A DNA stretch of 64,000 nt from Phoronis australis (Eukaryota; Phoronida; Phoronidae). The DNA is taken from the NCBI GenBank assembly GCA_002633005.1, contig NMRA01000115.1, positions 246,104-310,103 on the forward strand, read 5' to 3'. Below the pieces are notes generated by a model. The model was not told the DNA's origin, searched no databases, and saw nothing but the letters and a program-made list of their open reading frames with translations. Below are positions 10,212 through 23,000 of the stretch, in pieces. Position 1 is the first letter of the stretch, and each line of letters begins with the position of its first letter. The translations under genes and the position numbers were made by a program.

Positions 10212-11801
10212 TTTTAGCAACAAAAAGTCAGGTCACTGTATGCAGCAATCAGTAATTTTACTCCAAGCAGTTTCAGTAAACTTCAAACTCCCTTTTTGGT
10301 AGAAAAATCTCCAACATGTATACAACAATGAACCCCGTCACGGGGGCATCCATCTTGTTAGCTCAGAGCAAAGTAGTTTTGCTGGAAGCTGATTGGATGG
10401 GCCCACTGGTAGTGGACTTACCTATGTTGGCAAACTTGAGTGCAAGTGTGTGAAAGTTTCCGTTGTTAATGCAAGTTTTTGACAAACCGTGCAAGTTTAA
10501 CACGTGACAGGTTTGTGATAAATGGTATTCGTGGTGTTCTTAATCTATAGGGCATGAATTTGCCTTGCCTGTTGAAAGTAGGCACTGGACTTTGAGCTAC
10601 AAAATTGTCATCATGGTCTAAATTGCGAGTAAACGTATATCTTGTACAAAATTAGCTATGTTCTGAGATTGCCGTATTTGGGTGGTAGTGTGTTAATCTG
10701 GATTATTGGAACGGACAGAATTTTGAATTCTTCAAGCTATATCTGTTTCACACGAGAGGTCGTGTTTGTGGGAAGTATGTACATGTCAACTAATACGGGA
10801 ATTACATATTTGATACGAGTTTTTGCCGTTTCTGTAGAGCTACGGCGTAGCGTTAAAATGCTACGTATTTTCGGTAGTTAATGCGCATTTTTGCCGACGC
10901 TCGTACTACAGTTTTCGAACCTTCGTTTTGGCTTTTATTGGCAATCTCTTTTGTCGATATAATTTCATATCACGAGATTTGCTGGACAGGACCAAAAAAG
11001 TTACCAAGGAGTGTAACAACACTCACTAGATGTAAGAGCCTCTAATACGTAGGTACATGCAATGCATTTTGACACTTCATGCTATTTTGACTCGCTTTCG
11101 TCAGTGCTATGGTTTGCCATATTTTTTTACAAAAATGATTAAAAGACTAAAATTGGTTGACATGTTTGCGTTATGTATTGAAAAATGACAAGTTCCAGCA
11201 GACTAATATTGGTCACGTTTGAAAGCATACAAAACGCCGTTTTACTTAAGGTATAGATTGGTTGAGTGACCCTGAAGTACCAACTTGCCGCGTACGTAAC
11301 CTTGAGAACAACTGTTATTTCAATTTCAGCACAACTGAGAAATATTAGCCAATCACTGAGTGGATCAGAATATAATGTATTGCTGGAGCTTGACTTTTGT
11401 CCACAATCCGGTCAAACGCACTATGACTTGCATACCTCATATTGATGAGGTAGCTTATCTGCAGGCGTACTCGGTAAACAACACAGCCTTGTAAGATATT
11501 GTCAGGTCCATTACTAGCATGAAAAATCATTTAATAGTACTCTTTAAACTAAAAAATCCTCTCGCAATTAGTATGTTTTTTTACAGAGACGAGTTCGAGT
11601 TCAGCGTGACAGATAGTTTACAAATATGCGAATTCAATTGAGAATCGTGTTTTTTAAGGCGTAATGTAACCACGAGTGATTAGTCAAAGCAAAGACTAAG
11701 CAATTTTTTCATGTTAGATTACGAAGGGCATATATAGAGATAACTCAACCCCACGTTTAAGATTTTGCTGTCATGGTTATGTGCATTTATTTTTCTTGCA
11801 G

Positions 11802-12004
11802 TGCACCGACACATACACAACTTCTTCGCGCTAACCGCGTTGTATGCCTATCAATGTCACAGTGTAGCAAGGCGGTAGCAGGCGCTCTTAGAGAAGCCGA
11901 GAAGAGCTTAAGCTCTGGCGGCAGAATTTGTTATGTTGGAGCGGGGGGTGTTGGAATACTATCGCTAATAGACGCTTCTGAATGTCTTCCGACGTTTGGC
12001 TCAG
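11802..12004 (+). CDS. GCKR: GCKR-like exon A
   Basis: Acceptor TTTTCTTGCAG and donor TCAG|GTGAGA. It enters at codon position 3 and leaves in phase 1. It carries the SIS glycine loop YVGAGGVG and the DASECLPTFG motif. Confidence 0.85.
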
Positions 12005-15000
12005 GTGAGAGAGTGGCTACGTCAAAATGAACAGGTTGGTTTTATAGAAACCATGCAAGCATTCGCTATTTAAGTCTTTGCTATTAAATAGTCGTTATCC
12101 ATTTTCTTTCGGTCTTGTTAGACAATTTATGTTGCATTTGTTTCATAATAAGTGTCCCATGGCAGTGTCTGTTACTAGTAGAGTTTGTGTGCGTTAAACA
12201 TCTGTTAAACTTATGTCTACGCTATGCAAAGACCTACATGTACAGGGCCACGAACATATTGTTTTTATCACGGTGTCGGAAATCTTATCACACCGGCCTG
12301 TGTATGCTTGGAATTGTGTTTGATGTCACGTGCAGTTTCGTCCCACTTCTGATAGCAGGTCTTCCATTGACTCTCAGAAGGTTGACTTGTCTTAAGTTGG
12401 CTACGTGGGAACCTCTAATTGTCACTCTTACCCGAGGGTGCCCGTTACAATTTTTGTCTGGCGACCAAAATGTCTGCTCACAGGAACACACATCTGTCCC
12501 GGTCTGATTGGAAACCCATCATCTGTGTCCCTCAAAACTCAGGATTCAGATTCTGATGTATTCAGGATTAAACAAATATCGGTCATGAAGACGGTGCTAA
12601 TCAATTGTACTTTCCAATTGCTCTTTCGTCTTCAGGCTTGAACGACGTGCGCGGATTTCTTGAAGGTGGATATGTATCTTTACAAAATAAGGAAGGAGAC
12701 TTATCGAACCTGGTAAGTTTTATCGTTTTGTTGTGCTCATGGCACCACGTTTATGATGACGAAGGAGTAGATGTGATGCATATAATCTGCGAATACATGA
12801 CGTTACTTCTATCAATAATGCTGAACAATGTTCCCTTTACAAATGGGAGGTGCGTTTTGTTTCTTGTGGTTAAGCATTTTGTCAAGGGGAAAAGAATCCC
12901 AATTCTGTACATGTACTCCAACTACATGTATGTGAAATGACTTCCACGTAAACTGTTGTTTACACGTGAACTGTTTACGTGGATAGCTTTTCCTCAAGTT
13001 CCAAACTTTTCATTTATTTACAACACGGTATAAAATGACAAGTTAGTGTGCCGAGTAACAATTTCTTGGAATTATTTGCAGGGGGAGGATTTTCATATTT
13101 CAACTCAGCACTTCGAGAACGCAATCCTACCAACGTTGAAGGACCGGGACTTGGTCATTTCACTAATAAGTAAGGCGACCTAATGGTTGGTATACACCTT
13201 TGCGGAGCCATTTTGAAAAATCTGGGATTATTTTATTCATAGTCTGTGGTGCATTATGGTTACATTGTGAAATGTAGGTCGTTAAGTACAGTTGTACATG
13301 TAAATGTCGTGACTTGTACATGTGCAGTCTGAAAAGGTAATTGTGCCTTTTGCGTCACATATACAAAGTGGGATAGCAGTCATCCAAAGCAGCGTCGGGA
13401 GTAGAGACGTAGATGAACGCCCACAATCTCAACAACCAGAAGCTAAGTTTATCATAGATGTGAGGTATATCTATTCAAAATTGACTGCCAGCTTATCGAG
13501 TAGAAGATTGCCGGAGTGACAATTTCTGGACTGTGGGTCGTATGACTTGTATCCGACAAATCTGCGCTCTGCAATAGGCGCGCATTTAATTTCGCTATCC
13601 CTAAAATGGTCAATGCCGAGAAGCAGCACAGGTGTATGGGTTCTTTATGTGCACTTGTATTCTAAGTACGTGTATGTCGGTCTGTTTTTCCTGACGGTTG
13701 TTTCAAACATTGCAGGTGAGAAGGACAGCACAGTGCTCACTGGTACCAGAAATCATACGTATGTCGTGTTGGATGAGTGTCCTCGTCAAATGGTAACCAA
13801 ATATATTTGTGATGAAATATCCAACTGGAATAGCGGTCTTTTTGTAAAAAGTGCTGTTCTGGGGTTGCGCAAATGAGGCGGTTAAAACTCTAATCAAGCC
13901 GAGCTTGTGATACTACGCTATACATAGAAACGAATCGTGAACTTTGATCTGGATAAATAATCTGATAGCCGATTGTATTCTCAGTAAAAGTGAAGAAAAA
14001 TCAGAATATGGTTGAGCATTGACGCAATGAAATGCTAAAGACCTCAACGCATTTTTGGAAAATATTGAAAACTTTGGTTCATGTCCAAATAGTTTAAAAT
14101 GGTAAAAATACAAAGATTCTGAAATTCTAAGGAAAGACACGCTGTTTTATTGTTCTAAACGTTCAATTGTCTACATTAATCCACAGGACGTCGATGAAAG
14201 TCGAGTGACGAGAATGTCGCTGCCTTGGAAGCAACTATCGACAATTTTAGACGAGAATGCCCTCGATGTCAGTAAATACTTTCTTAAAGAACTACTCGCA
14301 AAGCTGACTTTAAATGTAATTTCAACGGGAGCCTTTGTCTTGTACGGAAAAGTTTACGGCAACGTGATGATTGACGTAAGCGTACGGTAAGAGTTACTTA
14401 CGCTTGCATTTTGAAGCTAAATAGTTCGAAATGAATAAATGTGTATAAATCCTAAAAATTGTTATTGTTTAAAGATAAGGATAACGCGTAACAGTTTCCG
14501 TACTGGAGTATCGGTTGTGGTGTATTCTAAACATTTCTTAACAGAACTCTTTTATTTTAGAAACACCAAATTATATCACAGAGCCGTAGGAATAGTCAAG
14601 GTAAAGTTAAGTCCCGAGAAGCCCTGAAATTGTCTTTTCATGACTACACGTACGTCTCACCCTTACTCCATATGTTCTTTCTACCAAAATTGTAGCGTAT
14701 AATGTAGAACACTTCAGGTGGTAGTGTATGCATGCATTTGAGTTATGACAACAAAGTTGCGTTCTGTGCAAATATTACTGATTGGTCAATTGAAAGTCAC
14801 TTTCCGAAATACAGCACCCTTTCTATGTGGCTGTATTTACCCACGTGACGTGCATCTGCAGGGTACTTCCTCCACAGCACAACACTCTGCATTTTAGCAA
14901 CTTGGCCTTCGTCATTCTGGAAGTTCTACCGTATATTGAGTTGGAATGCAGACACAGAGAGTTGAAAAGCTGAGTAACTAAGGTGCGATAAGTCGGTCAG

Positions 15001-17060
15001 TTCTTTTGTTCTCTAATTCATATCAGAAGTGTGTTCTCGACTTTACCGTTATGTAATTCGTTTTTCTACATCCACAACGGAGGTTAGTTGAATTTGAGAT
15101 GTGGGAATTCAACCTCATTGTGGGTATTGATATCATCGCTGTTGTACTTTCTGGGATTCAACACTTTATCGTAGGGATGCGTATTTGCATTTCAATGATT
15201 TCTTTAAGGAATTGTCGAACAGTTCCGAAGAGGTCGCCATTATTTCTTTAATGAAAGCTATTTACCAAGAAGATGACGTTAAAGCAGAGATGAAGTCAGC
15301 GCCAATTAGTGACCTTGTCAAGAGGGCGACTAATCAAAGCTTGGTAGGTCTCCCGATTGTGGCAATTTGCATTCTTGGAAAGTTACCATCGTTTCCCATG
15401 AAATTGATTTGATGCTTGTGGAACTGATTGATAAAAACCCTATGAATTAAAAATGGAAATCATGGGTAAGAACACGTGTTCGGTTTTTATTGAACAGCGC
15501 TTCATGCCCATCACGTTTTCCAGCCAAATCGTTATTTTCTACTGGGAATAACTCTGTTTACCAGTTGTTTATTCACCGTTCATGCTTTTATTATAACTAT
15601 CATTATCATTATCTTTACTATTATTACTATTTATGTTTACTTATAACAAAGGCCTCTGACCAGAAGTGCAATAACAGTTAATCTATACAGGCACATCAGA
15701 CATGTGTTTAGGGATAAATGGCATCACTGAATGCCATTGTCATGTCGAGTGATCAACGCTAAAATTCAATGACTGCCGTCAGAGTACTAAATACATACAG
15801 TGCGCCCGCTCAAAAGAAGAAACTTTATTTTCATGTAAAAATAAACTTGGCTCCTGAAAATATATGGTACGACTCTTATTCGACACAGATTAAACTGTGG
15901 TGTTTTTTTATTGTGCTGCATCTCTAGGTGCTGTTGTAAGATAGAAAGCATTCCCATAAAATAGACCCTGAAACTAGACCCGAAATTGACCAAAACTTCG
16001 GTCATCGTATGGATTGCTACATGCACCAATTGTCTAACACTAACATAGACACGGCGTCGCCTTTTAAGCTGAGCTCACCACTGACTTCGCCAAATTTCTC
16101 TTCGATGTTGTGCCTATCCCAATGAACTTCCTTTAAAGTCACCACCTGCTACTCCCGATGGCACGTCTACACCATACCTCGTCAAGTATACGAAAGCACC
16201 TCCATGCCGCGTCCCAAAAATCATGAGGCAAATCCGCTTACTTCAGCCTCTTTTGCTCGCTAATGGACTCTGTCATGCGGAATTCCCGGGGCACTGCAAG
16301 CCCTTAGATAACAACAATCGCCATACTATCTGTCCTTTTCAATAAATGTACAACAATAACGCCTTCAGTATTTGAATCGGAATATTTGCTAACCCAAATT
16401 TCGCATCGCAACCATTTGTCCTCTACCAAAATTGTGCAACGTTTCCCGTAACTTCCGCAAGTATCGTCTTCTAACCCTGTAATCTCAGATTCGTGTAAAG
16501 CATAGGGAGACTTCGTACGCGTCACGGAAAGGAACAAATCACCAGTATTAATGATAGGAAACATGTTCGTTGCCACATGCTCGTCCTGTGCGTTCATATT
16601 CCTTCCCGGCAATCTGTTTCCTCAGTCCAACTTTTGTATTGATAAATCCTTCTTCTCTCCCTTGCGACGTACTTCAGTCTATACCATGGAAGGACGGGTC
16701 TTTCGGTTCGGTTCTATGGCGGTTTCAAGCGAGAGTTACCTTGAATTCTACATGATGGATCGACCATAGGCAATTCCTCGACGGGATGTTCATTGACAAG
16801 AGAGATTTGGCAGTAATCAATGTAGGTTTCTCAGTCTAATCATAGAAACTGTAGGAGACTGATCTGAACCGTGCACTAAGACTGTGAACCATTTTGGTAT
16901 TGTACATGTGTGTATCTTAGATATTCGTTACTCATTGCAGGTCGTGCCAGTGGCTGTCATTCTAGCCATAAGCGGAGTCAGCGTTTCCGAAGCGAGAAGA
17001 ATTGTAACCAGTCAACGCCAAGTTCGATTGGCAATGGGTGACGTAATTGCCAACCGTTGA
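11802..17060 (+). CDS. GCKR: GCKR-like gene, second SIS domain and C-terminal helical region (8 exons)
   Basis: In vertebrates glucokinase regulatory protein binds fructose phosphates and inhibits glucokinase; bacterial MurQ is its single-SIS relative. Eight exons join in phase: 11802-12004, 12636-12712, 13082-13169, 13716-13792, 14187-14386, 14561-14600, 15209-15343 and 16941-17060, giving 312 residues and a TGA stop. Recognised segments in order: glycine-rich loop YVGAGGVGIL, then DASECLPTFG, DVRGFLEGG, ILPTLKDRD, the helix with LTLNVISTGAFVL followed by GKVYGNVMIDV, NTKLYHRA, SAPISDLVKRA, and the terminal VVPVAVILAISGVSVSEARR. This order matches the second SIS domain plus C-terminal lid of GCKR. 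The first exon enters mid-codon, so at least one 5' exon is missing. No first SIS domain was found upstream, so the gene is either half-length or has unrecognised distant exons. Exon 4 is the least certain. Confidence 0.82.
12636..12712 (+). CDS. GCKR: GCKR-like exon B
   Basis: Acceptor CTTCAG, donor CTG|GTAAGT, phase 1 to 0. It encodes LNDVRGFLEGG, the segment directly after the TFG motif in GCKR. Confidence 0.87.
13082..13169 (+). CDS. GCKR: GCKR-like exon C
   Basis: Acceptor TTTGCAG, donor GTAAGG, phase 0 to 1. It encodes GEDFHIST...ILPTLKDRDLV, a close match in layout to the corresponding GCKR strand-helix region. Confidence 0.85.
13716..13792 (+). CDS. GCKR: GCKR-like exon D (tentative)
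   Basis: Bounded by ACATTGCAG and ATG|GTAACC, with phases (1 to 0) that fit both neighbours. The 25 residues are not clearly recognisable but fill the expected gap between exons C and E. Confidence 0.6.
14187..14386 (+). CDS. GCKR: GCKR-like exon E
   Basis: Acceptor TCCACAG, donor ACG|GTAAGA, phase 0 to 2. It encodes the long helix and the LNVISTGAFVLYGKVYGN signature shared by GCKR and MurQ. Confidence 0.9.
14561..14600 (+). CDS. GCKR: GCKR-like exon F
   Basis: A 40-bp micro-exon with acceptor TTATTTTAG and donor AAG|GTAAAG, phase 2 to 0. It encodes NTKLYHRAVGIVK, matching the NSKLFWRA-type segment of GCKR. Confidence 0.85.
15209..15343 (+). CDS. GCKR: GCKR-like exon G
   Basis: Acceptor TTTCTTTAAG, donor TTG|GTAGGT, phase 0 to 0, 45 codons. 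It includes SAPISDLVKRATNQ. An upstream AG (15174) would break phase with exon F, so the later acceptor was chosen. Confidence 0.83.
16941..17060 (+). CDS. GCKR: GCKR-like terminal exon H
   Basis: Acceptor ACTCATTGCAG. It encodes VVPVAVILAISGVSVSEARR and ends at TGA. This is the C-terminal UBA-like helical hairpin also found at the end of MurQ. Confidence 0.9.
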   Translation, partial: VVPVAVILAISGVSVSEARRIVTSQRQVRLAMGDVIANR

Positions 17061-17216
17061 GTAATTTTACTACCTAACATTTGTACGACATTCCGCATTT
17101 GTGAGTGTTTTGATTATATTGGCATGGTACGCGAAAAAACAGACTAAACTGCATTATTCTGAAGGAGTTTTTGGCCCTGAAAGATAATTCGGCCTGCTCA
17201 CCCGATGTTTTTCTTA

Positions 17217-17222
17217 AATAAA
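17217..17222 (+). other. Polyadenylation signal AATAAA
   Basis: A canonical hexamer 157 bp behind the GCKR-like stop codon; a second AATAAA occurs some 50 bp further on. Confidence 0.6.
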
Positions 17223-19870
17223 ATTTAGAATTTCTGTTGATGCCAAAGCATTCTTCTTTTAGTTTCAAATAAAAAAACCTTGTCAACTGTTTGTCCCTTC
17301 GTCGATTTTTCTCCCACAAGACCAAGCACTTCTCTAATTAGTTTGGCAAGACGAAGATCAAGCTCATTTCCCTTACAGGGAAAATGTGACCATTGACCTT
17401 TAATGTAAGCAAAACAATAGCGACATTAGCAGAAGCCAGTCCGATTAAGAGCAATTGATATGTCATATCTCTTTAAAATTATTTATGAAGGTATCCTAGT
17501 ATTCAATTTTATTCTAAAACTCACCTGGAATTGTTTTTGGAACATTACTTGCTTCACTGTGATGCCTCATACTGTGCTGTCGATGTCAGACTCGGAGTGT
17601 GATCACGTATCGTAATCTGCCGTTAATAGCCATCTTGTCAGTCGGATGACTTTGAGCGCATGCGCGCATATAACTAATTGGAAGGGAGATTAGAAACTTT
17701 GTGGTGACTACAGTTTTTCCTTTGTGCGTTTTCCAAAACTCGTGTAATTTTTCTGGAAATTTCCTCACGGCGGAAAGCGAACAACTCTGTGGTAGATGTT
17801 GCGAAATGGTAATTTCGTCAGGAAGTGTTTAAAAGATATTTTGGCAATCTTTTGCGTTCCATGCCTGTTTAACAAAAACAATTTGACTACTACATTACAC
17901 TAATAGAGCTACTTTAATAAATCATAGATGAGAGCGGCTTGTTATTTTCTTTTTTACATTTTTACCTGGGATATTTGTTCCCATAATGTTCAACAATAAT
18001 TGAGAAGTGTTCAAACATCATGGACTTTGTACTCCTGTTTCTTGATCACCCCCCCCCCACGTTCCAGGCTCCCTTTGGTTTATAATTGCGTGTGCAATAA
18101 GGTTGTTTTGTAACTAATTATCCCTTTTTATCACTAATACTTATATTACTATTGGAGAGTAGCATGAAAACTCCAATGCACTTATTGGGTGAAATCGCAT
18201 TACTGTCCTTGATGTCCTAGTCCTTAATTCAAAAGTCACCAACTACCTGATTTTTAATAGTCTTTCAATAGTCTTTCATGACAAAGTTACTTTTTCTTCA
18301 GGAAACTTATCACAGTCCTCGTGGTGAAATTTGTTAGGGAATGATTGGAATGGTCAAAGTTTGCCCAGTCTTGCTACAAAAATTTTTATTTGCACGAGAC
18401 TGGCAATTACAGTAATTTGGTAGAGTGTGTTGCAATTATGCTCGGTCTGGTCTAGAAAGAAATGGTGAAACAAATATATCAGTCGTAGATTTAACGACTT
18501 CAAAAGTTTCATTCTACCTTCGTGACTATTGGAGAATCCCGAAGCCTGGGTTAAGGAAACATTCATGGCGAGAGAAGCTCCATGCAGATTACTGAATGAT
18601 CAGCAAAGATATGAAACAATCTGACCCATATATCTACGAAACTGAAAGTAACATTTTCGCCTCAGTTAATAACAATCTACGGCGAGACGAGGTGTTTTTG
18701 TGTCTAATGACGTTATTGACAGAACTAGAACAATGTATCAACATCTGAAAACAAAAAATGTCATGTACCTCAATTGGAAACCAGTAACGAAAATGTTCAT
18801 CCGAGAAACGCACTAAGACTGAAGAGGACATCCTGATGAAACGGGTAATTAGTCTTACTGTGGACTTAGAGAACGAACTGAAAAATGACTAACAGGAAGA
18901 AAGGGGTACGGTTCCAATTTATTCAAACAAAAATAAAAGGTAATATTTTGATAAGTAAGCCACGGAGCTCGAAAGAACGCGAAACTAAGTCTAAATATTT
19001 TTGGGTCTGAAAAACGCAAATACTGTAAAAGACACATAGAAGAGCTATTTCATAAAAGTAGTAACTTATAAACGATATGAAACAATGATGTCATTACAGA
19101 AATTGTATGATAACGATTTATGATTGCTCATACACCCGTTGGATTAGGAGAGTAGTAACATCAGAAAACGGCAGTTGACGGGAAATCAGGTCGCAAGGTG
19201 GGTCGTATAGGCATCGGCAAATTAGCGGACCCATCCGTTGTTATAATACAAGCATTCCTCGGTAACCATTTGACGTACGCCCAAGGCCCGATGTCCATGC
19301 AACCTGTATTGTTTTATTCAAGGAAAGACGCAAAAAGGGAAAACAATGATACGTCTTATAGGTCATAACCATGCGACCAGTTTACGCCCGTCGGTCGCAA
19401 GTAAAACACTACCTTTCTAGCTGCATACTACATCAACTTAGCTGGTTCTAGGTGAAATCAGTAACGCGTGGTTTATGTGGTATCCTTTTAACAGGTCGCT
19501 ATGTGAATTTGCCTAATGTGGCTATTGATTGTATTTAGGCAGGAGTTCTTGGGCTCATGCGTGTACGAAAACGAAGCCAGGGATTTAGTTGCCTTATAGT
19601 CTCGTGTATTCAGTGCGCCGATATGGTTGACAAGATTTTTCTGCCACTCAGTCACAAGTTAGTTTGAACAACTATCTGATCCAACATTTGAAAATTAAAT
19701 CACATGTGAACACATGTCTTATCGGCTTTCTTTGTCCGCCTGCCTTCTTATTGAATTTATAAAACAAGATTGAATTTAGACAACCTAATTGAATTTTCAA
19801 AATAGGTCAGACTTATATTTCAAATGGGACTGAAAGTACTTAAAACAGCAATGAATTTCCATAATAGATT
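17223..19870. other. Intergenic stretch between convergent genes
   Basis: Beyond a possible second GCKR-like polyadenylation signal near its left end, this 2.6-kb AT-rich interval lies between the 3' ends of the GCKR-like (plus) and patatin-like (minus) genes. All frames are 60-70 codons without recognisable content. Confidence 0.5.
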
Positions 19871-19876
19871 TTTATT
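19871..19876 (-). other. Polyadenylation signal AATAAA (minus strand)
   Basis: It lies about 136 bp downstream of the stop codon of the patatin-like gene. Confidence 0.6.
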
Positions 19877-20011
19877 CTTTCTTCTGCAAGCTCTGCACTT
19901 TCCGCTACCCGTGCGTAGGCACACTGTCAGCCACCTCAGTCTTCCATTCTTCAGACCATGAATTTCTGACATGATCCGCCCAGTATTCACGAAAATGCCC
20001 CGGGTTTTGGG

Positions 20012-20068
20012 TCATGGAATTATCTTTTTCATGTTTCGTAAGAAATGTATGGTAGACAACGTAGCTTG
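20012..20068 (-). CDS. Patatin-like exon 12 (stop)
   Basis: Acceptor TTTTTCAG. Phase 0 gives QATLSTIHFLRNMKKIIP and TGA. A longer frame across the same bases (to 19905) is out of phase with exon 11 and was rejected. Confidence 0.83.
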   Translation of the reverse strand, partial: QATLSTIHFLRNMKKIIP

Positions 20069-23000
20069 CTGAAAAACAAAAGGTAGTACTGAGCCTTTGG
20101 AGCAGCGATTCTTCGGAGTAGTGAACTTTCGGAATACTGGTCCTATCCAAGGCCAGTCCACTTGGTTGGATGAGATCAAAGCTGTCGACTTACCCTAACT
20201 TTGGGGTACGTCCGCGTGTGTCTGTGCGCTCGTATGCTTATGTGTAAAAGTATAAGTACATGTATATATAGCATACCTCACATTGGAATTTATTTGCGAC
20301 TAATATTTTTACAATGGAGCTGTTTTATTTAACAAAATAATTCATCGGCGGATGACTCGGTAGGCTCTAATGGATTCTCTTCAGTACCATGTCATATATT
20401 ATCAGCTAACATTCAACGTTGTTTAGACTTTGGCCTCTTCAATTGAATTGTGAAGATAACGGGCATTTAAAGGGGCATTTGAAGGAGCATTTCCTTTCTA
20501 TTTTCTACCTAAATATAAAAATCATAAAATCTTACTCCTCCGAAGTAGCCCCAGAATTGTCTTTGTTATTGTAAACATCAAAATTTGTCGAGAGATTTTT
20601 AATTGCGATCGATCCAAAAGGCTCCAATCTTGAAAGGTTTGGCCAGGCTGCCAAAAATTTGCCAGTAACCTGGCTGTTTCCGTAATATACTTATCGTTAT
20701 TATCATGACGTTTTTGATTTATTTTGTCAGATTTAGTAGCTCGTTCACAATTTGCTTTTTATAAAGCGAGTTAATAGTCCATGTCTCTAATCGATAAACA
20801 AAATCAGCAAACAAGATAAATAAACCAAACATGTTGAACTCTCTGAATTACGTCAGACCACTCCCAGAAATACGGTATCTGTGTACCTTCATCATATTTT
20901 ACACTCACCTTTTCCAGGAACTTGTAATCGGCCGGCTCCAGGCCAAGATCAAATGTTTGAATGTAATCGGTGTTGATTCCAATTGTCCTGTATTTGTCGA
21001 CTTCCTGAAAATTTCACATGCTCGTTACCATCTCGACGAATATACGTAAAAACATTAACATCTGGTGGACGATGCAATCGAATCACGTATCAGATAAGTG
21101 AGAGTTGAGACGGAGACATGCATGTGTACGTTCGGGTCACTCCCTGTCGGCAGGAAATGTGCACACTGTTAAACCATGTCGAGCAAGAACGTGGACACAT
21201 ATATCTAACTCGACAAACAGTACAAAGATAAAAGGTGAGCAGTGTTGCTTCCTATATGTTATACAGCAAAGTTTGTCAATCTGAAACTTAGGGAAATACC
21301 AAGTTGCCTATTAGTAAACCTTGAAAGAGATCACTAGAACATGCTGTGTGTGAGAGTAGGCCTATACTTCTAACATTTCACTCCAACTCTTCTATAAGTC
21401 AAAAAATGTCCTGCATCTGACACTCACGGAATAGCAAACCTGAATGGTCCCGATAAGGAGACTATCGATCTGATCACTTGTGTGTGACTATGTATAGCCA
21501 AGGGACAGGGCGACCATGATGCTAAGACGCAGCAAGATTTACCTTTGCCATGGCTAGATTGTTGTTTATTTGGACCGTTTCTAACACCGCTGCCAGGAAT
21601 TTTGATACGCTGTTGATTTCAATGGCTGGCACGCCGTTCATGCATTCTATGAAATTGATCTGGTGTCGCCGTTCCAGAAAGTTGATGAATTCAGCAAAGG
21701 ATATCTGAAACAGTGATATTATATACATATTCAGGTACCTTCTTTTCTTGAAAGATGGAATGACACAAAAAGATTATCTCCGTTCAACAAGCGGTTTTTG
21801 ACCACTTTCCTATATTACATATATAGCGCAATACAATGTTGTGTATCGTTGCGTAACTGCATAGCGTACGTGTAGCTACTGCGGTGGATCTGTGGTGTTG
21901 AGTTCACTTGGTTTAAATCTTAACCTACTCCCGCAATAAGTGACCTATTTGTTAAAACGCCTTTGTTTTCCGTTTTTTGTGACTTTGAACATTGGCAGAT
22001 TCTGACAGTCGCGAGGAGAGCAACCATTACAAGGTAGCTCTGAAGATATTACTTTTTAACGTTTAATCCAGTAACCAGAACTTAGTACTTAAAAGTTTTT
22101 GGCGGTATCAGGTTTGTTGTTTGTTTCATGCTGTGGCAGCACCCCTGGCCCACTTTAGCTAAGTGAGTTGAAATCGTGGTAACATTGTGGATTTATAAAT
22201 ATGCAAATGAAGTGTGCTATTATTCAGCATTCTGTTTTGTGTCGTTGCCAAACCCTACAGGTAAATTATTTTGATGCTTTCAACCATGTGGTCAGTGAGT
22301 ATAAGGGAGCTACTTTGTGGGTGGATGCTTCGAGAATATGCATAGATTATGTAAATTAAGGCAGCTATGATTGAAAATTGTACTTGTGCTTGTTGCTGAT
22401 GGTATCAGGCACCACTTGCTACAATTATAGTGATATTTGCACCCATGTTTTTGTTTCTTGCTAAAATCAGTTTGGATGTTGTTACATTATAAATTTTCAT
22501 AATTGATGCCATTAATGGCCACATTGTTTCAAATTCTGTTTAAGCCCATGATAATTTACGAGGTCTATGTGCACCATGTTATTCTGATATTTGCACACGT
22601 ATTTCTGAGATCAGTTTGCAGACCATTACCCTCATAATTTGCATAATTTATGTAAACTCAGACCTCCAAGAGTAGTTTGGGTTATCATCTTGGTTGTATG
22701 GCATAAAGTTCGAGAAACGTCTGAGCAGCTGAGCCATGTGAAACAAATTCCTATTTTTTCAGAAGTGTGCTGCGAATATGGAGAATCGTCTTGCTATTAG
22801 TGAAGTCACTGAGCTCATGCACCCGGATATTCATTTGTATAGAGTCATGTCCTCCCCATCAAGTTTAACAAACTTTAAAGATTCATTGGCGTAGAAAATG
22901 TCTTAAGCCAACAACAAAGGCACAACCTGACATGTTCAAGTAGCAAGGATTTCATATTTTACGAGTTAAGCAAACATTTTTCGCTTAAAATGTCCTCTAA

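Larger units (their letters stand above)
8073..11801. other. Gene-poor interval upstream of the GCKR-like exons
   Basis: I searched the plus strand here for the first SIS domain expected of a GCKR-like gene (glycine-rich GTSGR-type loop and SSRMKGG-type motif) and found neither. The interval holds a short TACTG pentanucleotide run (8206-8229) and a decayed minus-strand coding relic (9144-10211). The remaining open frames are short and unassignable. Confidence 0.45.

Noticed and set aside
12115-12507. 130-codon plus-strand frame between GCKR-like exons A and B
   Set aside because: Exons A and B join in phase without it and match the family sequence continuously.
13322-13519. Plus-strand frame after GCKR-like exon C
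   Set aside because: Joining it to exon C in the required phase gives an immediate stop. The block at 13716-13792 fits instead.
16304-16597. Minus-strand frame of ~97 codons in the last GCKR-like intron
   Set aside because: The translation looks protein-like (CGSYGKRCTILVEDKW) but matches no family I recognise, and no neighbouring exons could be joined. Worth a blastp.
19905-20150. An 81-codon minus-strand frame at the 3' end of the patatin-like gene
   Set aside because: It overlaps the last exon in a different frame. Phase from the preceding exon gives a short tail ending in TGA at 20012, which also matches the family's C-terminus.
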